This document shows positions 8,018 through 17,409 of a stretch of 64,000 nucleotides of DNA, piece after piece. The notes under the pieces are model-generated. The model saw only the letters and a program-made list of their open reading frames with translations, was not told the origin of the DNA and did no database searches. The DNA is from Halocalculus aciditolerans (GTDB lineage: Archaea; Halobacteriota; Halobacteria; Halobacteriales; Halobacteriaceae). The stretch's first letter is position 1. Every line of letters begins with the position of its first letter. Location: NCBI RefSeq assembly GCF_014647475.1, contig NZ_BMPG01000003.1:469176-533175 (forward strand), given 5' to 3'. The translations under genes were made by a program, and so were the position numbers.

Positions 8018-10009
8018 TCAGTTGGTCACCTCCGTGGGGTCGGTCGCGAGGACGCGCGTCTGGACGAGGAAGAGCGCGCCGCCGAGGGCGAGCGCGGCGA
8101 GGCGAACCGTCCGCGTCGAGATCGCCATCGCGGCGACGCCGAACACGACGAACGCGGCGCGCGCCGTGAGCGAGACCGCGCGGCTCGGGAGCCGCGACCG
8201 GTCGAAGTTCAGCCCGTGGATGACGAGCACGGAGCCGAGGAGGACGAGGAGGCCCGACCAGATGGTGTAGAGCGTCAGGCCGCCCGTCACGATCTCGGGG
8301 TTGTAGATGAACGCGAACGGCAGGATGAACAGCGGCGCGGCGAGCTTCAACGCTTCGAGGCTCGTCCGCCAGAAGTTCGACCCCGCGATTCCCGTCGTCA
8401 CCACGACCGCGATCGCAATCGGCGGTGTGATGCCGGAGAGGATGGCGGAGTAGAAGACGAAGAAGTGCGCGGCGAGGTCGGAGACGCCGAACTGGCTCGT
8501 CAGCGTCGGCGCGATGAGGAGCGCGACGATGGTGTAGGCGGCCACCGTCGGCATCCCGAGGCCGAGCACGAGACAGATGACCATCGCGAGGATGATGGTG
8601 ATGAGCATGACGCCGCCCGCGACGCTGATGAGCGCGAGGGAGAGTTTCCCCGGGACGCCCGTGGCGTTCAGCAGGTCGACGATGCCGTTCACCGCCGCGA
8701 TGATGATGGCGATGGGCGCGAGCGTCGTCGCGCCGTACTTCACGCCCTCGACGGTGTCGAGGACCTGTTTCTTGACCGTGGCGACGACGTCCGCCTCGCT
8801 CCGTACCGCGCTGAGGAGGATGGGGATGCCGGCCCCGGTGGCGACCATCGTGACGCACGTGTAGAGCGCGGAGGAGACGACCGTCCACTGCGCGACGCCG
8901 AGCAGGTAGAGGAGGATGGCGAACGGCACGCCGAACCGCACCGCCTCGACGACCGGGTGGTAGCCCGCGTCGAGGTCCTCGAGGCGCGATTCGAGCTGGG
9001 CCTCCCCCTCGTCGAGCTGCTTCGACGACATGTAGTGGACGCCGATAGCGACGGAGACGTAGAAGACGACCGCGGGGATGATGCCCGCGATCAGGACCTC
9101 AGTGTAAGTGATGCCGAGGAGCGAGGCCATGACGAACGCGGCCGCGCCCATCACGGGCGGCATGATCTGCCCGCCGGATGACGCGACGGCCTCGATGCCG
9201 CCCGCCGTCTCCGACTTCATCCCGTTGCTCTTCATCAGCGGGATGGTGAACGACCCGGTCATCGCGGCGTTCGCGGTCTGCGCGCCGTTGATGGAGCCGA
9301 CGATGAGGCTCGACAGGACGGCGGACTGCGCGACGCCCGATTTGAAGTACTTCGCGGCGTTGAACGCGAGCCGCATGATGAGCTGGAACGCCCCGTACCC
9401 CCGTAACAGCCCGGCGTAGAGGAGGAAGAGCGCGACCCAGGCGGCGACGATCTGCGTGATGGAGCCGAAGAAGCCGTCGAACTCCAGGACGAGGAGGTTG
9501 ACGACTTGGCGCTCGCCGACGCCGCTGTGCTGGAGCAGCCCGGGGAAGAACTCCCCGAAGCGCGCGTAGACGATGGCGAGCAGGATGACGCCGACGAACG
9601 CCGCGCCGAACGCCCGGTACGTGAGGTAGATTATCGTGATCGTGAACAGCGCGGCGAGCGCGTACTCGTACTCGAGTGCGTACCCGACGCGCGTCGTCGA
9701 CAGCACCTCGTAGTTGAGGTAGAGGTAGGCGCACGTGAACGTCGAGAGGCCGGCGAGCACCCAGAGACCGAGGCGTTCGAGGCGGTCTGCCTCCCCGAGG
9801 TCGATGAGCTCGTGGAGGACGTAGATGAGGACGCCGCCGCCGAGGAAAATCGTGCCGTACTGCGCCCGCGGAAGCTCCTGGTTCAGCGCGTACAACAGGA
9901 CGCGCGCCCAGAAGACCAGCGAGAGGAGCGTGAGCGCGTTGTTGAGCAGGTGCTCGCGCTCCAGCGACGCCGGCGACCAGACGGGGGGTTCGGAGTCGGT
10001 CTCACTCAT
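8018..10009 (-). CDS. TRAP transporter fused permease (4TM/12TM type)
   Basis: This 663-residue membrane protein joins the small (DctQ-like) and large (DctM-like) subunits of a TRAP importer. Such fused forms normally work with TAXI-type binding proteins to take up organic acids using an ion gradient. Hydrophobic helices fill most of the length. Family motifs include SINGAQTANAAMTGSFTIP, SSGGQIMPPVMGAAAF and GLGMPTVAAY. The ATG lies 12 bases after the TAXI gene upstream, so the two form an importer operon. With CoA-transferases and thiolase next door, it is likely the entry route for the acid the cluster degrades. Confidence 0.9.
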   Translation of the reverse strand: MSETDSEPPVWSPASLEREHLLNNALTLLSLVFWARVLLYALNQELPRAQYGTIFLGGGVLIYVLHELIDLGEADRLERLGLWVLAGLSTFTCAYLYLNYEVLSTTRVGYALEYEYALAALFTITIIYLTYRAFGAAFVGVILLAIVYARFGEFFPGLLQHSGVGERQVVNLLVLEFDGFFGSITQIVAAWVALFLLYAGLLRGYGAFQLIMRLAFNAAKYFKSGVAQSAVLSSLIVGSINGAQTANAAMTGSFTIPLMKSNGMKSETAGGIEAVASSGGQIMPPVMGAAAFVMASLLGITYTEVLIAGIIPAVVFYVSVAIGVHYMSSKQLDEGEAQLESRLEDLDAGYHPVVEAVRFGVPFAILLYLLGVAQWTVVSSALYTCVTMVATGAGIPILLSAVRSEADVVATVKKQVLDTVEGVKYGATTLAPIAIIIAAVNGIVDLLNATGVPGKLSLALISVAGGVMLITIILAMVICLVLGLGMPTVAAYTIVALLIAPTLTSQFGVSDLAAHFFVFYSAILSGITPPIAIAVVVTTGIAGSNFWRTSLEALKLAAPLFILPFAFIYNPEIVTGGLTLYTIWSGLLVLLGSVLVIHGLNFDRSRLPSRAVSLTARAAFVVFGVAAMAISTRTVRLAALALGGALFLVQTRVLATDPTEVTN

Positions 10010-10021
10010 CGTCTCGAAGCG

Positions 10022-11089
10022 TCACTCCTCGACGCTGCCGCGTTCGTAGCTGCTCACGTCGACGTCTTGCTCCTCGAGGAAGTCGTAGACGCCGGGGTGA
10101 ACGGGGAGCCCGTCGAGGTAGACTTCGGCCATCACTTCGGGGTCGCTGTGGTCGGCGTACGCGGCCTGGCCTTCCTGGATGGCGTCGACGTTTTCGTGGC
10201 TGATTTTGGCGAGTTCGTAGCCGACGTCGCGGGAGATATCGGAGCCGAAGAAGAACTGGAAGTCGGAGGGGAAGGTGCCGACGGTGTCAGCGCCCATGTC
10301 CTGGTTCCAGCCGTAGACCTCGATCTCCTTGTAGTTCGTACCGCGGGTCTGCTCGATGCCCTGCTGGAGCGTGTCCGTCGGCTGGACGACGTGGAGGTTC
10401 GCGCGGGCGTCCACTTCCGTCGCCCAGCCGGGGAGGTTCTGGAAGCCGGATCCGTAGGCGACGAGAGCGTCGACGCGGCCCTCTTCGACCGCGCCCGCGA
10501 CGTCGCCGGTGTCGAGGTTGACGACGTTCGGCTTGAGGTCCTCCCACATGCCGGCGTTCTTGAAGACGGTCTCGGTCTGCTGGCGCAGCCCCCAGCTCGG
10601 CGGGAGCGGCCAGAAGTTCTTCCCGATCAGGTCGTCGCTCGTCTCGATGCCGGAGCCGTCCACCGCGACGATGTGGAGGTGGAGCGACGCGATTTTGAAC
10701 GCCTGATTGGGGACGGATTCGACGGGGTTCTCCGAGAACGGCGGCGCGTCCTGCATCGCGGAGGCGATGACGAAGTTGCCGCCCGTCATGGCCTGTACGT
10801 TCCCCTGGTTGTACTGCCGGAGGCTCGGCGGGTCACCGCCCGTCTCCTGGCTGTTCCACGTGATGGTCCCTGCGGGCTCCGTGTCCGGGGACTGCTCTTT
10901 GACGACGCGCTGGAACGCGTTGCTCGCCTGTCCCGTCGTCGTGCTGGAGCTCGGGATGCCGACGCCGATGGACGTCGAGCCGTTCCCGCTACCGCCTCCG
11001 TCGCCGGAACAGCCGGCGAGACCGGTGATTCCCGCTGCGCCTGCGATACCTGTGGCCTTCAGCATCTGCCGCCTGCTAAATCGCACCAT
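10022..11089 (-). CDS. TAXI-family TRAP solute-binding lipoprotein
   Basis: This 355-residue extracellular substrate receptor serves the adjacent TRAP permease. The N-terminus FSRRQMLKATG is a twin-arginine signal, followed by the lipobox LAGC, so it is exported folded and anchored by a lipid. The TAXI-specific body follows (LPPSWGLRQQTETVFKNAG and nearby). A TTTA box 31 bases before the ATG marks a leaderless promoter. A near-identical paralogue of the same length lies at 59836-60903 without a permease. The ligand is not predictable from sequence. Confidence 0.9.
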   Translation of the reverse strand: MVRFSRRQMLKATGIAGAAGITGLAGCSGDGGGSGNGSTSIGVGIPSSSTTTGQASNAFQRVVKEQSPDTEPAGTITWNSQETGGDPPSLRQYNQGNVQAMTGGNFVIASAMQDAPPFSENPVESVPNQAFKIASLHLHIVAVDGSGIETSDDLIGKNFWPLPPSWGLRQQTETVFKNAGMWEDLKPNVVNLDTGDVAGAVEEGRVDALVAYGSGFQNLPGWATEVDARANLHVVQPTDTLQQGIEQTRGTNYKEIEVYGWNQDMGADTVGTFPSDFQFFFGSDISRDVGYELAKISHENVDAIQEGQAAYADHSDPEVMAEVYLDGLPVHPGVYDFLEEQDVDVSSYERGSVEE

Positions 11090-11114
11090 ACCCCAGACCG
11101 GTGTACCAAGGCAT

Positions 11115-11121
11115 ATTAAAC
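11115..11121 (-). promoter_or_regulatory. TATA-type box of the TAXI-TRAP operon
   Basis: On the minus strand the box reads GTTTAAT and begins exactly 32 bases before the ATG. The same heptamer lies at the same distance from the start of the paralogue at 59836. Confidence 0.55.
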
Positions 11122-11234
11122 GTTTTCATAAATAGTGTACGTTGTCCGGGAGAACGCGGGGCCGCGCTGGGTTCGGGAGGGACAGGGCTGTGAACTACAC
11201 AACACCTAAACCGCCTCGGTCGTGACGAGGTACC

Positions 11235-12416
11235 ATGCGGCCGTTAGAGGACATTACCGTTATCGACGCGACGCAGGCCCTCGTGGGCCCCCTGACCTCG
11301 CAGACGCTCGGCGACATGGGCGCGGAGGTCGTGAAGATCGAACGCCCCGGCCACGGCGACCTGACGCGGGCGTACTCGCCGACGTACGGCGACGAGCTCT
11401 CCGCGTACTTCGTGAGCCTGAACCGGAACAAGCGCAGTCTCACGCTCGACCTGGCGAGCGACGAGGGGCAGGAGATCCTCCACGACCTCGTCGCCGACGC
11501 CGACGTCTTCCTCCACAACTTCAGCCCGGGGAACGAGGAGACGTTCGCGGCGGACTACGAGACGCTCAGCGGCGTGACCGACGACCTCGTCTACTGCGGG
11601 ATGTCCGGGTACGGCGAGGGGAGCCCGTACACGGGCGAGAAATCCTTCGACATCATCCTGCAGGGCGAGTCCGGGATGATGTCCATCACGGGGAGCGAGG
11701 AGCAGCCGGCGCGCGTCGGCGTCTCCATCAGCGACATCTCGGGCGCGATGACCGCCATCTACTCCGTGATGACGGCGCTCTACCACCGCGAGCGGACGGG
11801 CGAGGGGCAGGAGATCGACCTCGCGCTCCTCGATACGAGCTTCCAGTTCCTGCTCTACCACGTCTCGAACTACTTCGCGACCGGGGAGAACCCGCAGCGG
11901 ATGGGGGCGCGCCACCCGAACCTGATGCCGTATCAGGCGTTCGAGACGAAGGACGACTACGTCATCGTCGGCGTCATCAGCGAGAAGCACTGGCCGCCGT
12001 TCTGCCGCGCGCTCGGCCACGAGGAGTGGGCCGACGACCCGAAGTACGCGACGTTCCCGGACCGCATCGAGAACCGGGACGAGCTCGACGCCATCCTCGA
12101 CGACATCTTCGTCGAGAAGACGACCGCGGAGTGGCTGGAGATCCTCGAAGCCGAGGACGTCCCGTGCACGCCGCTGAACTCCGTGGAAGACGTCGTGAAC
12201 GACCCGCACATCGAGGCGCGCGACATGGTGACGGAGATGGAGCACGAGGAGCTGGGGACGTTCAAGTCGCCGGCGAACCCCGTGAAGTTCTCCGACCTCG
12301 AAACCGACCGGGCGGAGGCACCGCCGAAGCTCGGCGAGCACACGGAAGAAGTGCTCGCGGAACTCGGCTACGACGAGGAGGAGATCGAGCGGTTCCGGGA
12401 GGACGGGGTCGTCTGA
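11235..12416 (+). CDS. Family III CoA-transferase (CaiB/BaiF type)
   Basis: This 393-residue enzyme transfers CoA between carboxylic acids through an aspartyl-CoA intermediate. It shows the N-terminal MGAEVVKIERPGHGDLTR segment, the NRNKRSLTLDL motif and the conserved Asp in EIDLALLDTSF. It is divergent from the TAXI-TRAP operon and begins a plus-strand run: the next gene starts on the base after its stop. A CCTAAACC box about 28 bases upstream suggests a leaderless transcript. It probably activates the imported acid. The choice of acid and CoA donor is unknown. Confidence 0.88.
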   Translation: MRPLEDITVIDATQALVGPLTSQTLGDMGAEVVKIERPGHGDLTRAYSPTYGDELSAYFVSLNRNKRSLTLDLASDEGQEILHDLVADADVFLHNFSPGNEETFAADYETLSGVTDDLVYCGMSGYGEGSPYTGEKSFDIILQGESGMMSITGSEEQPARVGVSISDISGAMTAIYSVMTALYHRERTGEGQEIDLALLDTSFQFLLYHVSNYFATGENPQRMGARHPNLMPYQAFETKDDYVIVGVISEKHWPPFCRALGHEEWADDPKYATFPDRIENRDELDAILDDIFVEKTTAEWLEILEAEDVPCTPLNSVEDVVNDPHIEARDMVTEMEHEELGTFKSPANPVKFSDLETDRAEAPPKLGEHTEEVLAELGYDEEEIERFREDGVV

Positions 12417-13319
12417 GTGGCGTCCGGCGTCGCCGCGCTCGCGGCACTCCCCGGTGAAGCGCTCGCGCTCGCCGCGGCGCTCGTCTCCTCGGTCGGCTAC
12501 GTGAGCGCGCGCCGCGGGCTCGACGACGTCTCCCCGGAGGCGCTCGTCACGGCGACGACGGCGGTGAGCGTCCTCATTCTCTCGCCGCTCGTCGTCCTCC
12601 TCGACCAGCCCCTTCTCTCCTCGACGGCCGCCGGGGTCTTCTTCGTGAGCGGCGTGCTCGGCTCCGGGCTCGGCCGGTTCATGCTCTCGCACGCCATCGG
12701 CCTCGTCGGGGCGGGCGTCGCCCACGCCGTGAAGTCCGCGAGCCCGATGGTCGCCGCCGCCTTCTCCGTCATCTTCCTCGGCGAGTCGCTCTCGCCGCTG
12801 CTCGCGGTGGGTATCGTCGTGGTCGTCGTCGGTCTCGTTATTCTCACGCGCGCCGACGCCGCGGACGGCGAGCGTCACGCCGGCCTCTCGACCACCGCCG
12901 TCATCGCGCTCGTTCTCGTCCTCTGGTTCGGCGTCACCCCCGTCATCCGGAAGTACGGGCTCAGCGTGCTCGACGCCCCGGTGCTCCCGGCGCTCGCGAT
13001 GAACTTCGCCGCCGGCCTGCTGGTCGGCCTCGTCATCGCGCTCGCCCGCGACCCCGGTCAGCTCCGCACCTTCACGCGCCCCGGCCCGCGGCGCTTCCTC
13101 GCCCTCACGGGCGTCTGCTGGACCGCCGCCATCACGATGTACTTCGCGGCGCTCGCCGTCGCCGACGCCGTCGTCGTCGTCCCCATCTTCAACGCCAGCC
13201 CGCTCTTCACTGTGACGCTCGGGATTCTCCTCCTCGACGAAGCGCAGGGCGCGCGCCGTCGGACGGTCACGGGCGCGGTCGTCACGGTCGTCGGCGTCGT
13301 GCTCGTCACGCTCGGCTGA
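12417..13319 (+). CDS. EamA-family DMT permease
   Basis: This 300-residue membrane protein has about ten hydrophobic helices in two similar halves, the EamA / drug-metabolite transporter architecture. The GTG start directly follows the TGA of the CoA-transferase, so the genes are coupled. Family members export or exchange small metabolites. Here it may move an acid or relieve a toxic intermediate of the pathway. Direction and substrate are unknown. Confidence 0.8.
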   Translation: MASGVAALAALPGEALALAAALVSSVGYVSARRGLDDVSPEALVTATTAVSVLILSPLVVLLDQPLLSSTAAGVFFVSGVLGSGLGRFMLSHAIGLVGAGVAHAVKSASPMVAAAFSVIFLGESLSPLLAVGIVVVVVGLVILTRADAADGERHAGLSTTAVIALVLVLWFGVTPVIRKYGLSVLDAPVLPALAMNFAAGLLVGLVIALARDPGQLRTFTRPGPRRFLALTGVCWTAAITMYFAALAVADAVVVVPIFNASPLFTVTLGILLLDEAQGARRRTVTGAVVTVVGVVLVTLG

Positions 13320-13333
13320 GGTCCCATGGGAAC

Positions 13334-13340
13334 GTTTATC
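13334..13340 (+). promoter_or_regulatory. TATA-type box of the beta-oxidation operon
   Basis: GTTTATC begins 32 bases before the ATG at 13366. This is the same distance as in both TAXI genes and suggests a leaderless transcript separate from the upstream permease. Confidence 0.45.
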
Positions 13341-13365
13341 GGGGCGGCGGGAGCCTCCTAGAAGT

Positions 13366-14247
13366 ATGCAGGTCGCCGTCATCGGCGCAGGCAGTATGGG
13401 TCACGGAATCGCGCAGGTCTCCGCGCAGGCCGGCCACGACGTCACGCTGAACGACGTGGACGACGAGCGCATCCAGGCCGGACTCGACAGTATCGAATCG
13501 AACCTCCAGGGCGGCGTCGACCGCGGGAAAGTCACCGAAGACGAGCGGGACGCGGCGCTCGACCGGCTCAGCGGGAACGCCGACCTCGAAGCCGCGGTCG
13601 CGGACGCCGACCTCGTCGTCGAGGCCGTCCCGGAGAACATGGACCTGAAGAAGGACATCTTCGAGCAGGTCGAAGAGGCGACAGGCGACGAGACGCTCAT
13701 CGGGTCGAACACGTCGAGTCTCTCCGTGACGGAGCTCGCGAGCGTGCTCGACGACCCGACGCGAGCCATCGGCCTCCACTTCTTCAATCCGCCGCACATC
13801 ATGCCGCTGGTGGAGATCGTCGTCGCCGAGCAGACGTCGAAGGCGACCGAGGACCGCGCGGTCGGCTACGTGGAAGGCCTGGAGAAAGAGCCCGTGGTCG
13901 TCCGCGACACCGCGGGCTTTGCGTCCTCCCGGCTGGGCGTCGCGCTCGGCCTCGAAGCCATCCGGATGGTCGAGGAAGGCGTCGCGTCAGTCGAGGACAT
14001 CGACACGGCGATGGAGGAGGGGTACAGCCACCCGATGGGTCCTCTCGAACTCACGGACCTCGTGGGGCTGGACGTCCGCCTCGACATCGCGGAGTACCTC
14101 CGCGAGGAGCTCGGCGAGCGCTTCAAGCCGCCGCAGGAGCTGAAGCGGAAGGTGCGCGCGGGGAAGCTCGGGAAGAAGACGGGCGAGGGGTTCTACGTCT
14201 GGGAGGACGGAGAGGTCGTCGGCGTCTCCGGTGAGGTGGACGAATGA
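13366..14247 (+). CDS. 3-hydroxyacyl-CoA dehydrogenase
   Basis: This 293-residue enzyme oxidises 3-hydroxyacyl-CoA to 3-oxoacyl-CoA with NAD. The N-terminal Rossmann motif GAGSMGHG is present, with an acidic residue after the second strand (LNDVD) favouring NAD. SNTSSLSV and the catalytic-His segment GLHFFNPPH follow, and the C-terminal domain ends KTGEGFYVW. Length is normal for a stand-alone bacterial/archaeal HBD-type enzyme. It overlaps the next gene as ATGA and is the first of three beta-oxidation genes. Confidence 0.9.
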   Translation: MQVAVIGAGSMGHGIAQVSAQAGHDVTLNDVDDERIQAGLDSIESNLQGGVDRGKVTEDERDAALDRLSGNADLEAAVADADLVVEAVPENMDLKKDIFEQVEEATGDETLIGSNTSSLSVTELASVLDDPTRAIGLHFFNPPHIMPLVEIVVAEQTSKATEDRAVGYVEGLEKEPVVVRDTAGFASSRLGVALGLEAIRMVEEGVASVEDIDTAMEEGYSHPMGPLELTDLVGLDVRLDIAEYLREELGERFKPPQELKRKVRAGKLGKKTGEGFYVWEDGEVVGVSGEVDE

Positions 14248-15056
14248 GCGACTCGCTCGCCGCCCGCTCGTTCGAGACGCTCCAAGTGGACGTCGGCGGC
14301 GACGCCGAGCGCGTGGCGACCGTGACCATCGACCGGCCGGACGCGCGGAACGCGCTCAACGGCGAGGTCCGCACGGAGCTGAAGGAGGCCGTGAAAGCCG
14401 CGGAGGACGACGACGGCGTGCGCGTGCTCGTCCTGACGGGGAACGCGGAGGGCGGGGCGTTCGTCGCGGGCGCGGACGTGACGGAGTTCGGCGACCGCGA
14501 CCAGTTCGAGCAGCGGCGGGTGAGTCGGCGGCCGCGCGTCTACGAGACCGTCGCCGACGCGACGCTTCCCGTCATCGCGGCCATCAACGGGCACGCGCTC
14601 GGCGGGGGCTGCGAGCTCGCGCAGGCGTGCGATATCCGCATCGCGAAGCGCGGCGGGAAGTTCGGACAGCCCGAGATCAATCTCGGTCTCATCCCGGGCG
14701 GCGGCGGCACGCAGCGCCTCCCGGACCTCGTCGGCGAGGGCCAGGCGCTGAAGCTCATCCTCTCCGGCGAGCTCGTCGACGCCGACGAGGCCCGAGAGAT
14801 GGGTCTCGTCGAGGAAGTCCACGACGAGGGCGAGTTCGAGGAGCGCGTCTACGACCTCGCGGGGGGTATCGCGGAGAAGAGCCCGCTCGCGCTCGAACTC
14901 GCGAAGGAGTCCGTCCGTGCGAGCTCGCGGATGGGGCGGCGCGAGGGCCTCGACTACGAGTCCGAGCTCTTCACCTCGCTCTTCGACACGGAGGACCTTC
15001 AGGAGGGCTTGGACGCGTTCTTCGAGGACCGCGAGCCCGAGTTCACGGGCGAATAG
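14244..15056 (+). CDS. Enoyl-CoA hydratase/isomerase family protein
   Basis: This 270-residue crotonase-fold enzyme would add water to a 2-enoyl-CoA. Both catalytic glutamates are in place, in GGGCELAQACD and in QPEINLGLIPGGGGTQRL. The oxyanion segment NGHALGGGCE is intact. Translation is coupled to the dehydrogenase upstream (ATGA overlap at 14244-14247). With the acyl-CoA dehydrogenase downstream it completes a beta-oxidation turn. Confidence 0.9.
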   Translation: MSDSLAARSFETLQVDVGGDAERVATVTIDRPDARNALNGEVRTELKEAVKAAEDDDGVRVLVLTGNAEGGAFVAGADVTEFGDRDQFEQRRVSRRPRVYETVADATLPVIAAINGHALGGGCELAQACDIRIAKRGGKFGQPEINLGLIPGGGGTQRLPDLVGEGQALKLILSGELVDADEAREMGLVEEVHDEGEFEERVYDLAGGIAEKSPLALELAKESVRASSRMGRREGLDYESELFTSLFDTEDLQEGLDAFFEDREPEFTGE

Positions 15057-15105
15057 GCAGGCGCGTTTCCGAGTTTTTAAGCGGGTCGCCACGAGAGTGC
15101 GGTGT

Positions 15106-16242
15106 ATGATAGCGCTCGACGACGAGCAGCGCATGGTACTGGACGCGATTCAGCAGGTCGCGGAGTCCGAGTTCGCGGAGAAGGCCTTCACTTGGCAGGG
15201 CGAGACGCCGTGGGAGAACGTCGAACTCCTCGCGGAGCAGGGCTTCCTCGGCATCAACATCGCGGAGGAGTACGGGGGCGGCGGAATGTCCGAGCTCGAG
15301 GCGATGCTCACCATCGAGGCGGTGGGCGAGGTCTGCCCGGACACGGCGCAGTTCCTCTACGAGCAACAGATGGTCGCGCCGCGCGCCGTCGAGATGTTCG
15401 GGAGCGACGCGGTGAAAGACGAGTATCTGCCGCGGGTGACGGGCGGGGAGACGATGATCGCCGTCGCCATCTCCGAGCCCGAGGCCGGCTCGGACGTCGG
15501 GTCGATGACCACCGAGGTAACCGAAGAGGACGGCGAGCTCGTCCTGAACGGGGAGAAGACGTGGGTGAGTTCGGTGCCGGAGTCGGCGGCGGCGGTGGTG
15601 TGGACGAAGTTCCCGGAGGGGCTCGGCACCGTGCTCCTCGACTTCGAGATGGACGGCGTCGAGGTGGCGGAGCACTACACGAACATGTCGGGGGCGACGC
15701 AGACGCAGTTCTACATGGAGGACGTCACGATTCCGGAGGAGAACGTCCTGACGCGGGGGCCGGAGGCGTTCAAGGCGCAGCTGAAGGCGTTGAACTGGGA
15801 GCGACTGGGGAGTGCGACGCTCGGGAACGCCGTGGCGCGCTGCGCAGTGGACAAGGCGCTCACGTACGCGGAGGACCGCGAGCAGTTCGGCCAGCCCATC
15901 GGGGAGTTCCAGGGGATGGAGTGGAAGTTCGCGGACATGGTGAAGCGTCTCGAAGCGTCGCGCGCGCTCACGTATCGGGCGGCGACGACGGCGGTCGAGC
16001 AGGGCCGCATTCCGGACCGGATGGAGACGAGCATCGCGAAGCTCTACTCGGCGGAGATGGTGGAGGACGTCGTGAGCGAGGCGCTGCAGGTGCACGGGTC
16101 GAACGGCTACCAGCAGGGTCATCCGCTGGAGTATCTGTACCGGATGCAGCGCGGCCGCCGCATCGCCGCGGGGACGGACGAGGTGCAGAAGAACCAGATC
16201 GCGAGCGTCCTGCAGAAACAGGGCCTCCCCGACCTCGCCTGA
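15106..16242 (+). CDS. Acyl-CoA dehydrogenase
   Basis: This 378-residue FAD enzyme introduces the alpha-beta double bond into acyl-CoA. It shows the acyl-CoA dehydrogenase middle-domain motif AISEPEAGSDVGSM, the REQFGQPIGEFQ segment and the C-terminal GSNGYQQGHPLE region, whose Glu sits at the usual catalytic-base position. The usual EGT motif is AGT here. The frame is open from 14917 but overlaps the hydratase; ATG 15106 is chosen because family homology starts there and a TTTA box lies 30 bases upstream. It therefore probably has its own promoter. Confidence 0.9.
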   Translation: MIALDDEQRMVLDAIQQVAESEFAEKAFTWQGETPWENVELLAEQGFLGINIAEEYGGGGMSELEAMLTIEAVGEVCPDTAQFLYEQQMVAPRAVEMFGSDAVKDEYLPRVTGGETMIAVAISEPEAGSDVGSMTTEVTEEDGELVLNGEKTWVSSVPESAAAVVWTKFPEGLGTVLLDFEMDGVEVAEHYTNMSGATQTQFYMEDVTIPEENVLTRGPEAFKAQLKALNWERLGSATLGNAVARCAVDKALTYAEDREQFGQPIGEFQGMEWKFADMVKRLEASRALTYRAATTAVEQGRIPDRMETSIAKLYSAEMVEDVVSEALQVHGSNGYQQGHPLEYLYRMQRGRRIAAGTDEVQKNQIASVLQKQGLPDLA

Positions 16243-16304
16243 GACGAATCGGGGCGAACGGCCGACGGCGGCGGCGCGATACTTGCCGGGTTCGTCGCGG
16301 GTGA

Positions 16305-16331
16305 CGAAACCGAAACCCGCAATCGGTTTCG
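16305..16331. promoter_or_regulatory. Inverted repeat in the IclR-1 promoter (candidate autoregulatory operator)
   Basis: Perfect eight-base arms CGAAACCG (16305-16312) and CGGTTTCG (16324-16331) are separated by 11 bases. They sit just upstream of the TTTA box (16343-16346) serving the ATG at 16376. A dimeric IclR regulator binding here would control its own gene. Confidence 0.5.
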
Positions 16332-16375
16332 CATCAGTGAACTTTATGTGGATGTGGGGAGGACGAGGAACTACC

Positions 16376-17167
16376 ATGACAGACCGGGAGCGCGCGGGTG
16401 ACGGCGGGCAGGGCGGTCGGGCAACCATCAAGAGCCTGGAGACGACGTTCACCATCGTGGAATCGCTGCAGGAGCTCGGCGGCGGTCGGCTGACGGAGCT
16501 CGCGACGCACACGGGAATCTCGAAGAGCACGGTGCACAAGCATCTCGCGACGCTCGTCGAGCAGGGGTACGTCGTGAAGGAGGGCGACGACTACCGGCTC
16601 GGCTTCAAGTTCCTCGACGTCGGCGGGCACGCGCGCGCCGAGTTCCTCGGGACGGACATCATCAAGCCGAAGATGCAGGAGTTAGCGGAGAAAACGAGCG
16701 AGACGGCGCAGTTCATGACGGAGGAACGCGGCCGTGCGGTCGTCCTCTATCGCGAGGCGGGCCGAAAGAGCGTGCCGTCGCGCACGCGCACGGGGAAGCA
16801 CATGTATCTCCACCAGACGGCGTCGGGGAAGGCCATCCTCTCCGGCCTGCCGGACGAGCGCGTGCACGAGATTCTCGACGAGCGCGGGCTGCCGCGGGCG
16901 ACGGAGTCCACTATCACGGACCGGGAGGCGCTCCTCGAGGAGCTCGCGGAGATTCGCGAGACCGGCATCTCGTACAGTTACGGCGAGAGCACGAAGGGGC
17001 TCTACGCCGTCGCCGCGCCGATGTACTCGCCCGACGACACGGTGCTCGGCGCGTGCGCGGTCTCGGGGCCGAGCCACCGGATGCGGGGCGAACCGATGAG
17101 CGAGGAACTCCCGAGCATCATTCTCAGCATCGTGAACGAGATCGAACTGAACATCGCCCACGCCTGA
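16376..17167 (+). CDS. IclR-family transcriptional regulator (IclR-1)
   Basis: This 263-residue cytoplasmic regulator has an N-terminal winged helix-turn-helix (residues about 15-80, including HTGISKSTVHKHLATLVEQGYV) and a C-terminal effector-binding GAF-like domain ending GPSHRMRG. IclR proteins in haloarchaea commonly control adjacent catabolic operons. This one lies between the beta-oxidation genes and the LeuC/LeuD genes. The ATG at 16376 is preferred to the upstream open frame because of the TTTA box 33 bases before it. Perfect inverted repeats lie on both sides of the gene. Confidence 0.9.
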   Translation: MTDRERAGDGGQGGRATIKSLETTFTIVESLQELGGGRLTELATHTGISKSTVHKHLATLVEQGYVVKEGDDYRLGFKFLDVGGHARAEFLGTDIIKPKMQELAEKTSETAQFMTEERGRAVVLYREAGRKSVPSRTRTGKHMYLHQTASGKAILSGLPDERVHEILDERGLPRATESTITDREALLEELAEIRETGISYSYGESTKGLYAVAAPMYSPDDTVLGACAVSGPSHRMRGEPMSEELPSIILSIVNEIELNIAHA

Positions 17168-17169
17168 CC

Positions 17170-17192
17170 GACGTTTCGTATCGAGAAACGTC
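17170..17192. promoter_or_regulatory. Inverted repeat just after IclR-1
   Basis: Perfect arms GACGTTTC and GAAACGTC are separated by seven bases and start three bases after the IclR-1 stop codon. This may be a second operator controlling the hydratase genes from 17410, or a transcription-end hairpin. The GTTTC/GAAAC half-sites are in inverted order relative to those upstream of IclR-1. Confidence 0.4.
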
Positions 17193-17409
17193 CGGCGGGC
17201 ATCATTTCTTACAATTGTACTCCCGTAAAGCAATTCGGTCGGCGTCGACGCCGAGGCCACACGGCGAGGAGAGCCGGCGGCGTCGAGCAGGAACGTTTAT
17301 TACAGATCGAGAAGAATAATGAGTGCCGAGAGTCTTCTGAACCCCGATTTTTTCTCGATAGTCGGGAGACAGGGGCATCGTTTTGTAAGTGGCCGTCCAA
17401 CGGCGGGGT

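Noticed and set aside
11244..13382. Long minus-strand open frame of 712 codons
   Set aside because: Antisense to the CoA-transferase and permease genes, with Arg/Asp/Glu-rich composition and no motif.
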